Counted from the first letter of the stretch, positions 39,079 through 47,962 are shown. The stretch: 64,000 bases of DNA from PALSA-612 sp963704335 (GCA_963704335.1 OY969889.1:1922001-1986000); one strand, 5' to 3'. The notes: generated by a model from the letters alone, not told the origin. Translations and numbers: made by a program.

Positions 39079-40546
39079 GCTCGAGAAAAAACAGAGTGCC
39101 GTCCCGGTTCCCTCTACGTGGGACTACGCCTCGGCGCCGGAGGCGCGAGACATCGTCTCCATCGCGGAGCGGTATGGGCTGTTCGTCGGCGGCGAGTTGG
39201 TCGAGCCTCGTTCCGGCGAGTACTACACGACGATCAGCCCGGCGACGGAGGAGCCGCTCGCCGAGGTCGCGGAGGCCGGGCCCGAGGATGTAGCCCTCGC
39301 CGTAGGTGCGGCTCGCGAGGCCTTCGAGAACGGCTGGTCGGGGCTTTCCGGAGCGGAGCGCGCGAAGTACCTGTTCCGCATCGCGCGCATCCTCCAGGAG
39401 CGAGCCCGCGAGTTCGCCGTGCTCGAGTCGCTCAACGGCGGCAAACCTATTCGCGAGTCGCGGGATGTCGATCTACCGCTTGCGGCCGCGCACTTCTTCT
39501 ACTACGCAGGGTGGGCCGACAAGCTCGAGTACGCCTTCCCTAACCGAAAGCCGCGGCCGCTGGGCGTGGCCGGCCAGATCATCCCGTGGAACTTCCCGTT
39601 GCTGATGCTCTCCTGGAAGATCGCCCCGGCTCTCGCCACCGGCAACACCGTCGTCCTGAAGCCAGCCGAGACGACTCCGCTGACAGCCCTTCTCTTCTGC
39701 GATGTGTTACGGCAGGCAGAGCTGCCTCCGGGCGTCGTGAACATCATCACGGGCGACGGCAGGACCGGCGCGGAGCTCGTGACCTCCGACGTCGACAAGA
39801 TCGCGTTCACCGGCTCCACCGACGTGGGCAAGGCGATCCGGCGGCAGGTCGCCGGCACCGAGAAGAAGCTCACCCTCGAGCTGGGCGGCAAGGCGGCGAA
39901 CGTGATCTTCGACGATGCGCCACTCGACCAGGCTGTGGAAGGCATCGTCAACGGCATCTACTTCAACCAGGGCCACGTGTGCTGCGCAGGCTCCAGGCTG
40001 CTCGTCCAGGAGTCGGTGTACGAGGACGTCATCCGCAAGCTGAAGCGGCGCATGGGCACGCTGCGCGTCGGCGACCCTCTGGACAAGAACACGGACGTCG
40101 GTGCCATCAACTCGCGGCAGCAGCTGGAGAAGATTCAGGAGCTCGTCCGGTCCGGACAGGAGGAGGGCGCCGAGATCTACCAGGCGCCGTGCAGGTTGCC
40201 GGAGCGCGGCTACTGGTTCGCGCCGGCCGTGTTCACGGAGGTGGCTCAGAGCTATCGCATCGCGCAGGAGGAGATCTTCGGGCCGGTGCTCTCGGTGCTG
40301 ACGTTTCGGACGCCCGACGAGGCGGTCGAGAAGGCGAACAACACGCCGTACGGGCTGTCGGCGGGGATCTGGACCGACAAGGGCTCGCGCATCCTCTGGA
40401 TGGCGGAACGGCTGCGCGCGGGCGTCGTGTGGGCGAACACGTACAACCGCTTCGACCCGGCGTCGCCGTTCGGGGGCTACAAGGAGTCGGGCTTCGGGCG
40501 GGAAGGCGGCCTGCACGGGCTCGAGCCGTATCTGGAGTTCGAATGA
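39071..40546 (+). CDS. Aldehyde dehydrogenase, full length (ALDH16-like partner)
   Basis: 491 residues, NAD(P)-dependent. Conserved IIPWNFPLLM, GNTVVLKPAE, FTGSTDVG, general base E270 in LELGGK, nucleophile C304 in GHVCCAGSR, and EEIFGPVL. TTG 39071 overlaps the deoC stop by 8 bases. Directly followed by a half-length aldehyde dehydrogenase, a layout recalling the two ALDH domains of ALDH16 proteins. Acetaldehyde from DeoC is a plausible substrate (inference). Confidence 0.93.
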   Translation: MTELEKKQSAVPVPSTWDYASAPEARDIVSIAERYGLFVGGELVEPRSGEYYTTISPATEEPLAEVAEAGPEDVALAVGAAREAFENGWSGLSGAERAKYLFRIARILQERAREFAVLESLNGGKPIRESRDVDLPLAAAHFFYYAGWADKLEYAFPNRKPRPLGVAGQIIPWNFPLLMLSWKIAPALATGNTVVLKPAETTPLTALLFCDVLRQAELPPGVVNIITGDGRTGAELVTSDVDKIAFTGSTDVGKAIRRQVAGTEKKLTLELGGKAANVIFDDAPLDQAVEGIVNGIYFNQGHVCCAGSRLLVQESVYEDVIRKLKRRMGTLRVGDPLDKNTDVGAINSRQQLEKIQELVRSGQEEGAEIYQAPCRLPERGYWFAPAVFTEVAQSYRIAQEEIFGPVLSVLTFRTPDEAVEKANNTPYGLSAGIWTDKGSRILWMAERLRAGVVWANTYNRFDPASPFGGYKESGFGREGGLHGLEPYLEFE

Positions 40547-40646
40547 CACAGATTCGGCCCGAAGATGCAACCCCTGCGCGCGTGTTTCGTCAATACGATC
40601 GCAGCGGGGAGGAGGCTCGGGCACCTCAAGGGTGTCCCTAGCGGCC

Positions 40647-41444
40647 ATGGCCAGACTGCCCGTCAAGAAGACGTACAAGCTCTACATCGGTGGCGAGTTT
40701 CCGCGCTCGGAGTCCGGCCGGTCGTACGAGGCCGAGGGCCACAACGTCGCCCGTGCGTCGCGCAAGGACCTTCGCGACGCCGTCCGCGTCGCGCGCCAGG
40801 CGTTCCCCGGCTGGGCCGGCCGCACCGCCTACAACCGCGGCCAGATCGTCTACCGCGCCGCGGAGATGATGGAAGCGCGCCGCGCCGAGCTGGCGGCAGC
40901 GGCGTCGGGCACCAAGGAAGTCGATGCCGCGATCGATCGCATCGTCTGGTACGCCGGTTGGGCCGACAAGTTCGCGCAGGCGCTCGGCTCGTCGAATCCC
41001 GTCGCCGGCCCATACTTCAACTTCACCTTCCCGGAGCCGACGGGCGTGGTCGGGATCCTTTGCCCCGACGAGCCTCCGCTCCAGGGGATCGTCACGCGCA
41101 TCGCGCCGGCGCTGGTCGCCGGCAACACCGTCGTGGTCGTCGCCTCCGAGAGCCACCCGGTGGCCGCGATCGAGTTGGCCGAGGTGCTCGCGACGTCCGA
41201 TTTCCCGTCCGGGGTCGTGAACATCCTCACCGGGGTGCAGTCGGAGCTTGCGCCGTGGCTCGCGTCGCACATGGACGTGAACGCGATCGACGTCACCGGC
41301 GCCAACGGCGACACGGCCGAGCTCGAGCGCTCGGCGGCAGAGAACGTGAAGCGGATCGTCAGAGGCGCACCCGACGGTGAGAGCCTCTGGGACATCGCTG
41401 CTGTGGTCGAGTTCAAGACCGTTTGGCATCCGATAGGCCGCTGA
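40647..41444 (+). CDS. Half-length aldehyde dehydrogenase without catalytic Cys
   Basis: 265 residues holding only the N-terminal part of the ALDH fold: YKLYIGGEFPRSESGR, YNRGQIVYRAAEMME, PEPTGVVGILCPDEPPLQG, GNTVVVVASESHP. It ends about where other ALDHs place the general-base Glu; neither that Glu motif nor the nucleophile Cys is present. The stop is followed by an unrelated gene, so there is no sign that the rest was lost by one frameshift. It may form a mixed complex with the preceding ALDH. ATG 40647 is used; GTG 40632 is in frame upstream. Confidence 0.85.
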   Translation: MARLPVKKTYKLYIGGEFPRSESGRSYEAEGHNVARASRKDLRDAVRVARQAFPGWAGRTAYNRGQIVYRAAEMMEARRAELAAAASGTKEVDAAIDRIVWYAGWADKFAQALGSSNPVAGPYFNFTFPEPTGVVGILCPDEPPLQGIVTRIAPALVAGNTVVVVASESHPVAAIELAEVLATSDFPSGVVNILTGVQSELAPWLASHMDVNAIDVTGANGDTAELERSAAENVKRIVRGAPDGESLWDIAAVVEFKTVWHPIGR

Positions 41445-41460
41445 TCGAGGGGCGGCTGTT

Positions 41461-41466
41461 TACGCT
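41461..41466 (+). promoter_or_regulatory. -10 element for leaderless gene at 41473
   Basis: TACGCT, 6 bases before GTG 41473. Confidence 0.5.
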
Positions 41467-41472
41467 TCTCTC

Positions 41473-42018
41473 GTGAACACGCGGCGACGGCTGAGCGAGG
41501 CGATCTCCGAAGGGGAGGCGATCTCGACGCTCGTACGGGTCACCGGCGCCGCCGAGGCTGCCGCGGCGGAGGCGTCCGGGGCGGAAGGAGTGGCGACCGA
41601 TGGTGTGGTGGAGGACGTACGGGCCGCCACGGTGCTGCCCATCCTCGTCGCCGGCGGCACGCCGCAGGAGGCCGGCGCATCGGGGGCCGACGCCTGGCTG
41701 CTCGTGGCCGAGACGGAAGGTGACGATCTCGAACAGCGCGACGCGGCCGCCCGCGACCTCGGCCTCGAGTGCGTCGTGGACGTGCACGACGAGGAGGAGC
41801 TGGAAGCGGTGCTGGAGCGGATCGACCCGGAGATCGTGCTCCTGTCGCCACGAGCCGCGGATGACGAGGACGACGCCGTCGATCGAATCCTCGAGCTGCT
41901 CCCCGACGTGCCGGCCGGGAAGCTCGTTGCCGCAGAGCTGGAGTCCGTGAGCGAGGAGGAGCTGATCGCGCTCGAGCGGGCAGGCGTGGACGCCGTGCTC
42001 GTGTCGCGTATCGACTAG
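41473..42018 (+). CDS. Degenerate TrpC-like (indole-3-glycerol phosphate synthase) barrel protein
   Basis: 181 acidic residues. The later half resembles TrpC: ADAWLLVAE, LECVVDVHDEEELEAVLE (cf. the EVHDEAELE strand-helix) and the closing AAELESVSEEELIAL with GVDAVLVS. The N-terminal catalytic Lys and Glu segments of real IGPS are missing and the protein is about 80 residues too short, so it is probably not an active synthase. No other trp gene is near. A family name is not certain. Confidence 0.5.
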   Translation: MNTRRRLSEAISEGEAISTLVRVTGAAEAAAAEASGAEGVATDGVVEDVRAATVLPILVAGGTPQEAGASGADAWLLVAETEGDDLEQRDAAARDLGLECVVDVHDEEELEAVLERIDPEIVLLSPRAADDEDDAVDRILELLPDVPAGKLVAAELESVSEEELIALERAGVDAVLVSRID

Positions 42019-42029
42019 GGTCGCGCCGC

Positions 42030-42035
42030 TACCCT
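42030..42035 (+). promoter_or_regulatory. -10 element for leaderless gene at 42042
   Basis: TACCCT, 6 bases before GTG 42042 (9 if counted to the in-frame neighbour after GTG 42039), which supports 42042 as the start. Confidence 0.45.
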
Positions 42036-42041
42036 TCAGTG

Positions 42042-42683
42042 GTGCGGTACGTGGCATTCATCGCGGTACTGGCCCTCATGTCTGCAGGGTGCGGCGACGG
42101 CGACTACAGCGCGTCCGGGAGCTCGCCGGCGGCGTCCGCAGCCTCGTCCACGGCCGCGTGTCCCAACGCCTGGAAAGCGGGCTGGCAGCGACTCGCGGAC
42201 GACGTCGGCGCACCGGTCTACTGCCCCACATGGATGCCGCCCGAGGTCGACGCGAAGATCAACGGGCGGTTCAAGAACGGCCGCTGGGTGGACGACGACA
42301 AGTCGTATCTCGTCAGCTTCCTCTGGCTCGATCAGGACGCCGGCGTCTCACGGGAGGTGCACGTGAACTTCCGCGGCTACCCGGGACAGACCGCCATCCC
42401 CACCTGCGAGAGCACCCACAGCGTGAAGGGCAAGACGATTCGCGAGCCGATCCCGTGCTTCTCCGACCCGCAGCCGAAGAAGCGACGGCTGGGTCCCGTC
42501 ACGGCCACCGTCTACACCGCCAACCAGGGCATCGACGAGTGGCACGTGCTCTACGCGTGGAAGCGCGACGGCTCGCTCTACACGGCCTCGCAACACGTCG
42601 CCTCGCCCTACTCGTACCGGCGGGTCGTCGAGAACCTCGATCGGATGACGAAGGGTCTCGTGTTGCTCCAGCCGACTGCTTGA
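42042..42683 (+). CDS. Putative lipoprotein
   Basis: 213 residues. Hydrophobic start VRYVAFIAVLALMSAGC ends in a lipobox-like SAGC, then a Ser/Ala-rich linker and a globular part with Cys residues (CPNAWKAGWQRLA, VYCPTWMPPEVDAK, CESTHSV) that could form disulfides outside the cell. I do not recognise the family. It lies 7 bases before the Tat-exported protein gene, so the two may work together at the cell surface. Confidence 0.65.
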   Translation: MRYVAFIAVLALMSAGCGDGDYSASGSSPAASAASSTAACPNAWKAGWQRLADDVGAPVYCPTWMPPEVDAKINGRFKNGRWVDDDKSYLVSFLWLDQDAGVSREVHVNFRGYPGQTAIPTCESTHSVKGKTIREPIPCFSDPQPKKRRLGPVTATVYTANQGIDEWHVLYAWKRDGSLYTASQHVASPYSYRRVVENLDRMTKGLVLLQPTA

Positions 42684-42690
42684 GGGCCCC

Positions 42691-44106
42691 TTGCGACTGA
42701 CTCGACGAAGGCTGCTCGGGACCGCGGCGGGGGGCGCGCTGGCGGCGGCGGGGATCTACGAGCTCGTCGACCAGCTGGCGGCGTCGCCCGAGCGGAGCGC
42801 CGGCGCGACGCTCGGCCCCGAGCAGCACCTGCTGGACGGGCTGTCCGTGGTAGTCGACAACAAGGTCGACGTCGTGGTGCCGCCGCTGCACCACCAGGTC
42901 GTGACCGCGACGCTCCGCACGGGCGAGAGCACACGGGAGCTCCAGGCGGCGCAGGCGGAGCTCGAGGCCGCGCTGCGAGGTCTCGACGAGCGCTACGAGC
43001 CCACGCCGGCCGGGCTGGGATTGACCGTGGCGTGGGGGCTGCCGTACTTCCGCCGCTACGTCGCCGGCCAGGCCGGAACGCACCTCCCGGTCGACACGCG
43101 GGCATCGGCGAAGAGCGGGAAGACCGTCCGTGCTCTCGACCATGCCGTTCGCTTCCCGAGCGATCCTCCGGAGACGCTGCTCGAGGAGAACGACGTGGCC
43201 GTGCTCCTGCGCAGCGACTCGCGCGACGCGATTGCCGACGGCGCCAAAGTCCTATTCGAGGAGCTCGACGGGATGTTCCGGGTGACGAGCATCCGCAAGG
43301 GGTTCGCAGGCGGCGGCTTCGAGGGCGGACAGAGCCTGCCCAAGAAGATGGCGATGGCTGCGGGCGTGCCGGGCGCCGATCTCATCCCGGACACGTCGGA
43401 GCTGTTCCTCGGTTTCACGTCGACGCAGAAGGCCGGCCTCGGGCCACGGAAGATCGCGAATTTCGAGACGCTCGGCTACGTGGACCTCGGCCGGAGCAAG
43501 TACTTCTCACAGGGCACGCACATGCACCTGTCGCACCTGTTCGAGGACCTCGAGAGGTGGTACCTCAACTTCGACCACCGCGAGCGCGTGGACACGACGT
43601 TCCGGCCCGGTCTCGACGTTCCCGTGGACACGCTCACGGTCCCGCAGGGCCCGGACGACGTGCAGACGCCGGCCCAGGTGGCGGCCGGCTACGAGTCGAT
43701 CAGGCGGATCGGTCACAGCGGATCGATTCAGTCTTCGTCGAGGTTGGCGGAGGACGTGGCCGGGCCTGACGGCACGCTGTACGCCAAGGGCACGGCAATT
43801 CCCCAGCGCGTCGACTTCAACACGCTCGACAACCCGTTCTTCTGGTCGGCGCACCCTCAGCGCGACCGCTTCGTCCGCGAGCCGGCCGCGGGGCTGCACT
43901 TCGTCGTCTTCAACCCGTCGAGCGACGACTTCCGTCGCAACCGGCTGGCGATGGACGGCATCCTTCCCGACGGGACGGTGCTGCCCTTCGAGCCGCGCTC
44001 CAGAGGGCAGGGCTTCAACGCCGTGCTGCAGACGACCCATCGCCAGAACTTCCTCGTGCCGCCGCGAGCTCGTCGCTCGTTCCCGCTCTCCGAGCTTCGC
44101 GCCTAG
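42691..44106 (+). CDS. Tat-exported protein of uncertain family (possibly Dyp-peroxidase-like)
   Basis: 471 residues. A twin-arginine signal (LTRRRLLGTAAGGALAAAG) precedes a soluble protein with GLTVAWGLPYFRRYV, TSELFLGFTSTQKAGLG, GTHMHLSHLFEDLERWY and HPQRDRFVREPAAGLHFVVFNPS. Length, Tat export and the AVLLRSDSRDAI/FVVFNPS strands recall Dyp-type peroxidases, but the GxxDG motif is not seen, so the assignment is weak. Tat export suggests a cofactor loaded in the cytoplasm. Start TTG 42691. Confidence 0.5.
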   Translation: MRLTRRRLLGTAAGGALAAAGIYELVDQLAASPERSAGATLGPEQHLLDGLSVVVDNKVDVVVPPLHHQVVTATLRTGESTRELQAAQAELEAALRGLDERYEPTPAGLGLTVAWGLPYFRRYVAGQAGTHLPVDTRASAKSGKTVRALDHAVRFPSDPPETLLEENDVAVLLRSDSRDAIADGAKVLFEELDGMFRVTSIRKGFAGGGFEGGQSLPKKMAMAAGVPGADLIPDTSELFLGFTSTQKAGLGPRKIANFETLGYVDLGRSKYFSQGTHMHLSHLFEDLERWYLNFDHRERVDTTFRPGLDVPVDTLTVPQGPDDVQTPAQVAAGYESIRRIGHSGSIQSSSRLAEDVAGPDGTLYAKGTAIPQRVDFNTLDNPFFWSAHPQRDRFVREPAAGLHFVVFNPSSDDFRRNRLAMDGILPDGTVLPFEPRSRGQGFNAVLQTTHRQNFLVPPRARRSFPLSELRA

Positions 44107-44954
44107 TCGCGCAGGAGAGGCATGGTCAGACACGTCGGTCCGCCGTCCCCCTTGAACGAGAGCTCGTTGCCCTCGTAGACGAGCACCTCGACGCCCGCTG
44201 AGGTCAGTCTCGCGCGCGTCACCGGGTTGCCGTCGAGCGCGAGCGCGACGCGCGGGGCGAGTGCGAGCACGTTCGTGCCCATGCTCGCGAATTCCTCGTC
44301 CGGCACGGGAACGATCTCGATGCCGCGTGCCTCCAGCAGCTGGGCGAGCGCCACGGGAAGCAGCGGCGGATAGGCGACGACGAGATCGGCGGCCAGCGGT
44401 GAGAGCAGCGAGAGCAGGTGCATGACCTCGCTCTCACCACGCCAGTACGGCAGGTCGAAGACGTGCAGCTCGACATCGGGCAGCAGTTGCGAGACGGCGT
44501 CGATACCCGCCGCGCTCGTCCGGTAGCCGCGACCCGCGAGGAGGGTCCGCTGGTCGAGGCGGATGAAGTCGCCGCCTTCGGCCGTGGCCGGCTCCGGCAC
44601 CGTCCCGGCGACCGGAACGCCTGCCGCTTCGAGGTCCTGGGCAGCTCTGCCCGGCTCCTGACGCCGTCCTTCTTTTCCCGGTCGCATGAGGACGGCGCCG
44701 CTCTCGGTCACGAGCCCGGGGTCGAACGTGTAGATCGCGTCCGGATCGTCGTCCAGCGGCTCGGCGAGCACTACTTCCGCACCGGCTTCCTCGAGCACCG
44801 AGCAGAAGCACTCGTGCTCCCGCAGCAGCGTCGACGGATCGGGCTCTGCTCTCCAGCCGTATTCCTCCCACAACGCGCACGCTCCGACGCTCGGGCGCCG
44901 CACGAGCACGCGGCGGAGTGGGCCGGTCATCGAGCGGCAGCCGTAGTCCGACAT
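44103..44954 (-). CDS. Dimethylarginine dimethylaminohydrolase-like amidinohydrolase
   Basis: 283 residues of the guanidino-group-modifying superfamily. FDPGLVTESGAVLMRPG, EGGDFIRLDQRTLLAGRGYRTS, His in EVMHLLSLLSPL and the nucleophile C275 in GPTCLTMPLLRD follow the DDAH pattern. Likely substrates are methylated arginines or a related guanidine. ATG 44954; converges with the Tat protein gene (4-base overlap) and diverges from the protease gene. Confidence 0.85.
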   Translation of the reverse strand: MSDYGCRSMTGPLRRVLVRRPSVGACALWEEYGWRAEPDPSTLLREHECFCSVLEEAGAEVVLAEPLDDDPDAIYTFDPGLVTESGAVLMRPGKEGRRQEPGRAAQDLEAAGVPVAGTVPEPATAEGGDFIRLDQRTLLAGRGYRTSAAGIDAVSQLLPDVELHVFDLPYWRGESEVMHLLSLLSPLAADLVVAYPPLLPVALAQLLEARGIEIVPVPDEEFASMGTNVLALAPRVALALDGNPVTRARLTSAGVEVLVYEGNELSFKGDGGPTCLTMPLLRD

Positions 44955-44996
44955 GTGGCGGGGACGCTAGCGAGCGCGCATACTCCAGGCTGCACC

Positions 44997-46262
44997 GTGA
45001 CGCTTCGCGGGGGACACGTCGTTGGTCTGGCGGCGGCCGTCGTGGCCGTTTTCGTCTGTGGTCAGAGCACGCCGTCACCTGCAGCCACGGTGTCGTTACT
45101 CACCCAGGTGAACGCAGTGCGCCACGAGCTCGGGCTCGCGCCGCTCGTCTCCGACCCGGTCGCACGCCACGTCGCCACGCGCATGGCAAGAGGAGACCGC
45201 ACCGACCGCCCGCCCGAAGTGCTCGACGCGCAGCCCGACTGCGCCGTGTGCGACGTCTTCTTCGAGGGAGGCGGCGCAACCGATCCGCGCGCCGTCTACC
45301 GGTCGCTCGCGGGACGCCGAGCGATCCGCTTCGGCGTCTGGCACTCGGGCTGGAGTGCACGCGAGAACCTCTCGGTCTTCTTTCCGACCGCAGCGCTCGT
45401 GCTCGATCCACGAGCGAGGACGCTCGACGTCTCGCCCACGCCGCTCGGCATGGCCGTCGTGGCCGTCACGGCGGACACCAATGCGCCATTCGATCGCGCA
45501 ATCCGGTGGCCCGTAGGGGCGATGGATCCGCGCCATCAGCTGTGGGTGGCCGTGGCGCTCCCGCCTGGCTATGGCTACCCGAATCTCTACGACGTCCGCG
45601 GGGGACGCGACGTGACCGTGGCATATCCGCTCGCCGCTGCCGAGGGATTCCGGGGCTCGCGGCTCGTTGCCTTCGGTCTCAACACGTCACTTGCATACGG
45701 CCGCCGGTACCACGTGGGAGCATCGCGGCTCGGCATACGGCTCCAGACAAGGCCCGCGCCAGCTGCGTTCGTGCGACGCAGCTGGACGTTCTACTCGGTC
45801 GAGGCTGCGGAGCGCGGGGTGTTCCTAGACGCCGTTCGGCGCGCTCCTGCTCAGCTCCGAGCGCTGCTCGCCCAGCTCGACGGCGCGGTGGACGTCGTCG
45901 GCGGCTCGGAGGCGTGCATCAGCGTCGACGCATGCGAGGAGGTCGAAGGCGACCGGGCCAAGGTCGGGATCGCGAGCTCGGCCACGCGAGGGGTGATCCT
46001 CCACGAGCTCGGCCATGCAGTCTTCGATCTCGCGCTCGACGAGCGCGGCCGCCGCGCGTATCGCTCGGCGTTCATCCAGACGGGCTGGAGGAACGCACCG
46101 TACGTTCCACCCTCGGAGCAGTTCGCCGACCAGCTCGAGCACTGGGCGCTCGGCGAAGCGTCCGACGATCCCCGGTGGATGGCACGGGCGGAGTTCGAGC
46201 GGCTGCTGCGCGAGCACGCCGCGTACCGCCCGCTGTCAGCCCGCGGCCTACTTCCTCGCTAG
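44997..46262 (+). CDS. Exported CAP-like protein with HExxH zinc protease motif
   Basis: 421 residues. Signal peptide (to about residue 30), then a CAP/SCP-like opening LLTQVNAVRHELGLAPLVSD with paired Cys (QPDCAVCDVFF), a middle region ending near 260, and a zincin-like C-terminus: ILHELGHAVFD (HELGH at 336-340) with a later EQFADQLEHWAL that can supply the third ligand. A secreted or surface metalloprotease is likely (inference). Start GTG 44997 matches the signal peptide; upstream extensions are antisense shadow of the DDAH gene. I know no family with this whole architecture. Confidence 0.65.
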   Translation: MTLRGGHVVGLAAAVVAVFVCGQSTPSPAATVSLLTQVNAVRHELGLAPLVSDPVARHVATRMARGDRTDRPPEVLDAQPDCAVCDVFFEGGGATDPRAVYRSLAGRRAIRFGVWHSGWSARENLSVFFPTAALVLDPRARTLDVSPTPLGMAVVAVTADTNAPFDRAIRWPVGAMDPRHQLWVAVALPPGYGYPNLYDVRGGRDVTVAYPLAAAEGFRGSRLVAFGLNTSLAYGRRYHVGASRLGIRLQTRPAPAAFVRRSWTFYSVEAAERGVFLDAVRRAPAQLRALLAQLDGAVDVVGGSEACISVDACEEVEGDRAKVGIASSATRGVILHELGHAVFDLALDERGRRAYRSAFIQTGWRNAPYVPPSEQFADQLEHWALGEASDDPRWMARAEFERLLREHAAYRPLSARGLLPR

Positions 46263-46393
46263 CTATGCGGTTCGAGGCGGCGCGCTTCTCATTCGCTATC
46301 GGCGTGTCGCAGGCAATCGACGCCGAAGGCGGGCTCAGCCCGCCGGGAGGCTCACCCACGATTGAGACGGCGCTGCGGTGAAGAAGGGGGTCC

Positions 46394-46418
46394 GTGGGGG
46401 AAACATGGTTTCCCCCAC
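46394..46418. repeat. Palindromic repeat, copy 2 (inverted)
   Basis: Perfect 11-base arms (GTGGGGGAAAC, GTTTCCCCCAC) with an ATG loop. On the minus strand it is followed by GGACCCCCTTCTTC, matching copy 1 at 1695. It lies 6 bases past the 3' end of tRNA-Leu and after the protease gene, so it could stop transcription from both sides. Confidence 0.7.
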
Positions 46419-46424
46419 CTCGCA

Positions 46425-46508
46425 TGCCGAAGGTGGGAATCGAACCCACACGCCCTTTCGGGCACCGGATTTTGAGTCCGGCGCGTCTGCCAATTCCGCC
46501 ACTTCGGC
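46425..46508 (-). tRNA. tRNA-Leu(CAA)
   Basis: 84-nt class II tRNA. Acceptor arms GCCGAAG and CTTCGGC with discriminator A; anticodon stem CCGGA/TCCGG closing loop CTCAAAA, anticodon CAA reading codon TTG; long variable arm TGCCCGAAAGGGCG; T-arm with GGTTCGATTCC. CCA is not encoded. TTG is a rare Leu codon in this GC-rich genome. Confidence 0.96.
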
Positions 46509-46518
46509 CCGACTACGC

Positions 46519-46524
46519 AGGATA
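46519..46524 (-). promoter_or_regulatory. -10 element for tRNA-Leu
   Basis: TATCCT on the minus strand, 10 bases upstream of the tRNA 5' end. No clear -35. Confidence 0.4.
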
Positions 46525-46634
46525 GATCGCCAACTAGAAGTCGCAGTGCGACGTCTCTATTTGCAGAAAGAGCGGAGAAGGCGGATACTTCCCGCTTGCA
46601 TCGGGAAGGGGCATCGAGCAAAAAGGAGGGTCTG

Positions 46635-47939
46635 TTGAGGAAGAAGCCACTTTTGGCGATCATTCCGATCGCCGTAGCAGCCGTCGGGCTGTCGGTCGCC
46701 GGGGCAGCATCCGGTAAGACCGGCCCCACTGCGGCGGAAAGGCTGCCGTCGTCGTCCTGCGGCCCGATCTTCTATAAGGGCTCCGGGGCACCGAGGTATC
46801 TCATCGCGTCCGACCTGCCGCTGCAGGGCGCCGGGCGTGCCCAGCCGCTGTCGATGGTCAAGGCCATCCAGTACGTGCTGGAGAAGCAGTACCGGTTCAC
46901 CGCCGGCCAGTTCTCCGTTGGCTACCAGTCGTGCGACGACGCGACGGCACAGCAGGGTGGCTGGGCGACCGAGAAGTGCACGGCGAACGCTCGCGCGTAC
47001 GCCAACGATCGGTCGGTGCTCGGCGTGCTCGGGACGTTCAACTCGGGCTGTGCAAAGCTCGAGATTCCGATCCTGAACCGCGCTCCGGGCGGCCCGGTGG
47101 CGATGATCAGCTCCGCGAACACTGCGGTCGGGCTGACGCACGACGCGCCGTGGAACGACCCGGGTGAGCCGAACATCTACTACCCGACCAAGGTCCGCAA
47201 CTACGCGCGCGTGGCTACGTCAGACGACTACCAGGGCCCGTTCGCGGCTGACCTGCTCAAGAAGTTGAAGAAGACGAGCGTCTACATCCTTCACGACAAC
47301 CAGACGTTCGGGAAGGGTGTCGCCAACGCGTTCCGGTCGAGGGCGAACAAGATCAACCTCAACGTCGAGGGCTTCGAGCCCTGGGACGCGAAGGCCGCGA
47401 GCTACGAGGCAATCGGTGAGCGGATCAAGGCCACCGGTGCCAAGTCCGTGTATCTGGCGGGCATCGTCTGCAACAACGGCGTCAAGCTGATCAAGGACAT
47501 CGGCGCCGTTCTCGGCAAGGGCGTCACGCTGGCGGCTCCGGACGGCTTCACGCCGTACTCGGCCACTGCAGGTGCCGGCGCGGCCGCGCAGGGGATGTAC
47601 ATCTCCTACGCGGGTGTCCCACTGTCCCTGCTCGGCGCGAAGGGCAAGGCGTTCCTGAGGGCGTTCGCGAAGTACCAGCGCCGGTCTGTCGTCGATCCGT
47701 ACGCGGTCTACGCCGCGCAGACGGCGCAGATCATGCTCGACGCGATCTCCAACTCGAACGGCTCCCGTCTCTCCGTCGTCAAGCAAGTGCAGAAGTCGAA
47801 CGTGCAGGGCGGCATCATGGGCACCTTCAAGTTCGACCGAAATGGGGACATCTGCCCGTTCAAGACGATCAGCTTCGACAGGCTGGTGGGAACGTCGGGC
47901 AAGTTCTACTCCTACGTCCGGCAGAAGGCAACCTGCTAG
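46635..47939 (+). CDS. livK: Amino acid ABC transporter substrate-binding protein (LivK type), second cluster
   Basis: 434 residues. Signal peptide RKKPLLAIIPIAVAAVGLSVAGA, then RYLIASDLPLQGAGRAQPLSM and a Peripla_BP_6 body (VLGVLGTFNSGCAKLEIPIL, SVYILHDNQTFGKGVANAF). Several paired Cys (SSSCGP, YQSCDD, TEKCTA, GTFNSGC) suggest disulfides. TTG 46635 has an AAAAGGAGGG ribosome site 7 bases upstream. Only distantly like the livK at 11345, so a different ligand is likely. A hairpin separates it from livH. Confidence 0.9.
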   Translation: MRKKPLLAIIPIAVAAVGLSVAGAASGKTGPTAAERLPSSSCGPIFYKGSGAPRYLIASDLPLQGAGRAQPLSMVKAIQYVLEKQYRFTAGQFSVGYQSCDDATAQQGGWATEKCTANARAYANDRSVLGVLGTFNSGCAKLEIPILNRAPGGPVAMISSANTAVGLTHDAPWNDPGEPNIYYPTKVRNYARVATSDDYQGPFAADLLKKLKKTSVYILHDNQTFGKGVANAFRSRANKINLNVEGFEPWDAKAASYEAIGERIKATGAKSVYLAGIVCNNGVKLIKDIGAVLGKGVTLAAPDGFTPYSATAGAGAAAQGMYISYAGVPLSLLGAKGKAFLRAFAKYQRRSVVDPYAVYAAQTAQIMLDAISNSNGSRLSVVKQVQKSNVQGGIMGTFKFDRNGDICPFKTISFDRLVGTSGKFYSYVRQKATC

Positions 47940-47962
47940 CTCCGCAGTAACGATGGCTTGGG

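Noticed and set aside
40547..40646. Frameshift joining the two aldehyde dehydrogenases
   Set aside because: The first ALDH ends at its normal C-terminus and the gap has its own GGGGAGGAGG stretch before the second gene, so they are separate genes.
46540..46552. GTCGCA-G-TGCGAC palindrome between tRNA-Leu and livK
   Set aside because: Only 6-base arms in GC-rich DNA and no regulator nearby; likely chance.
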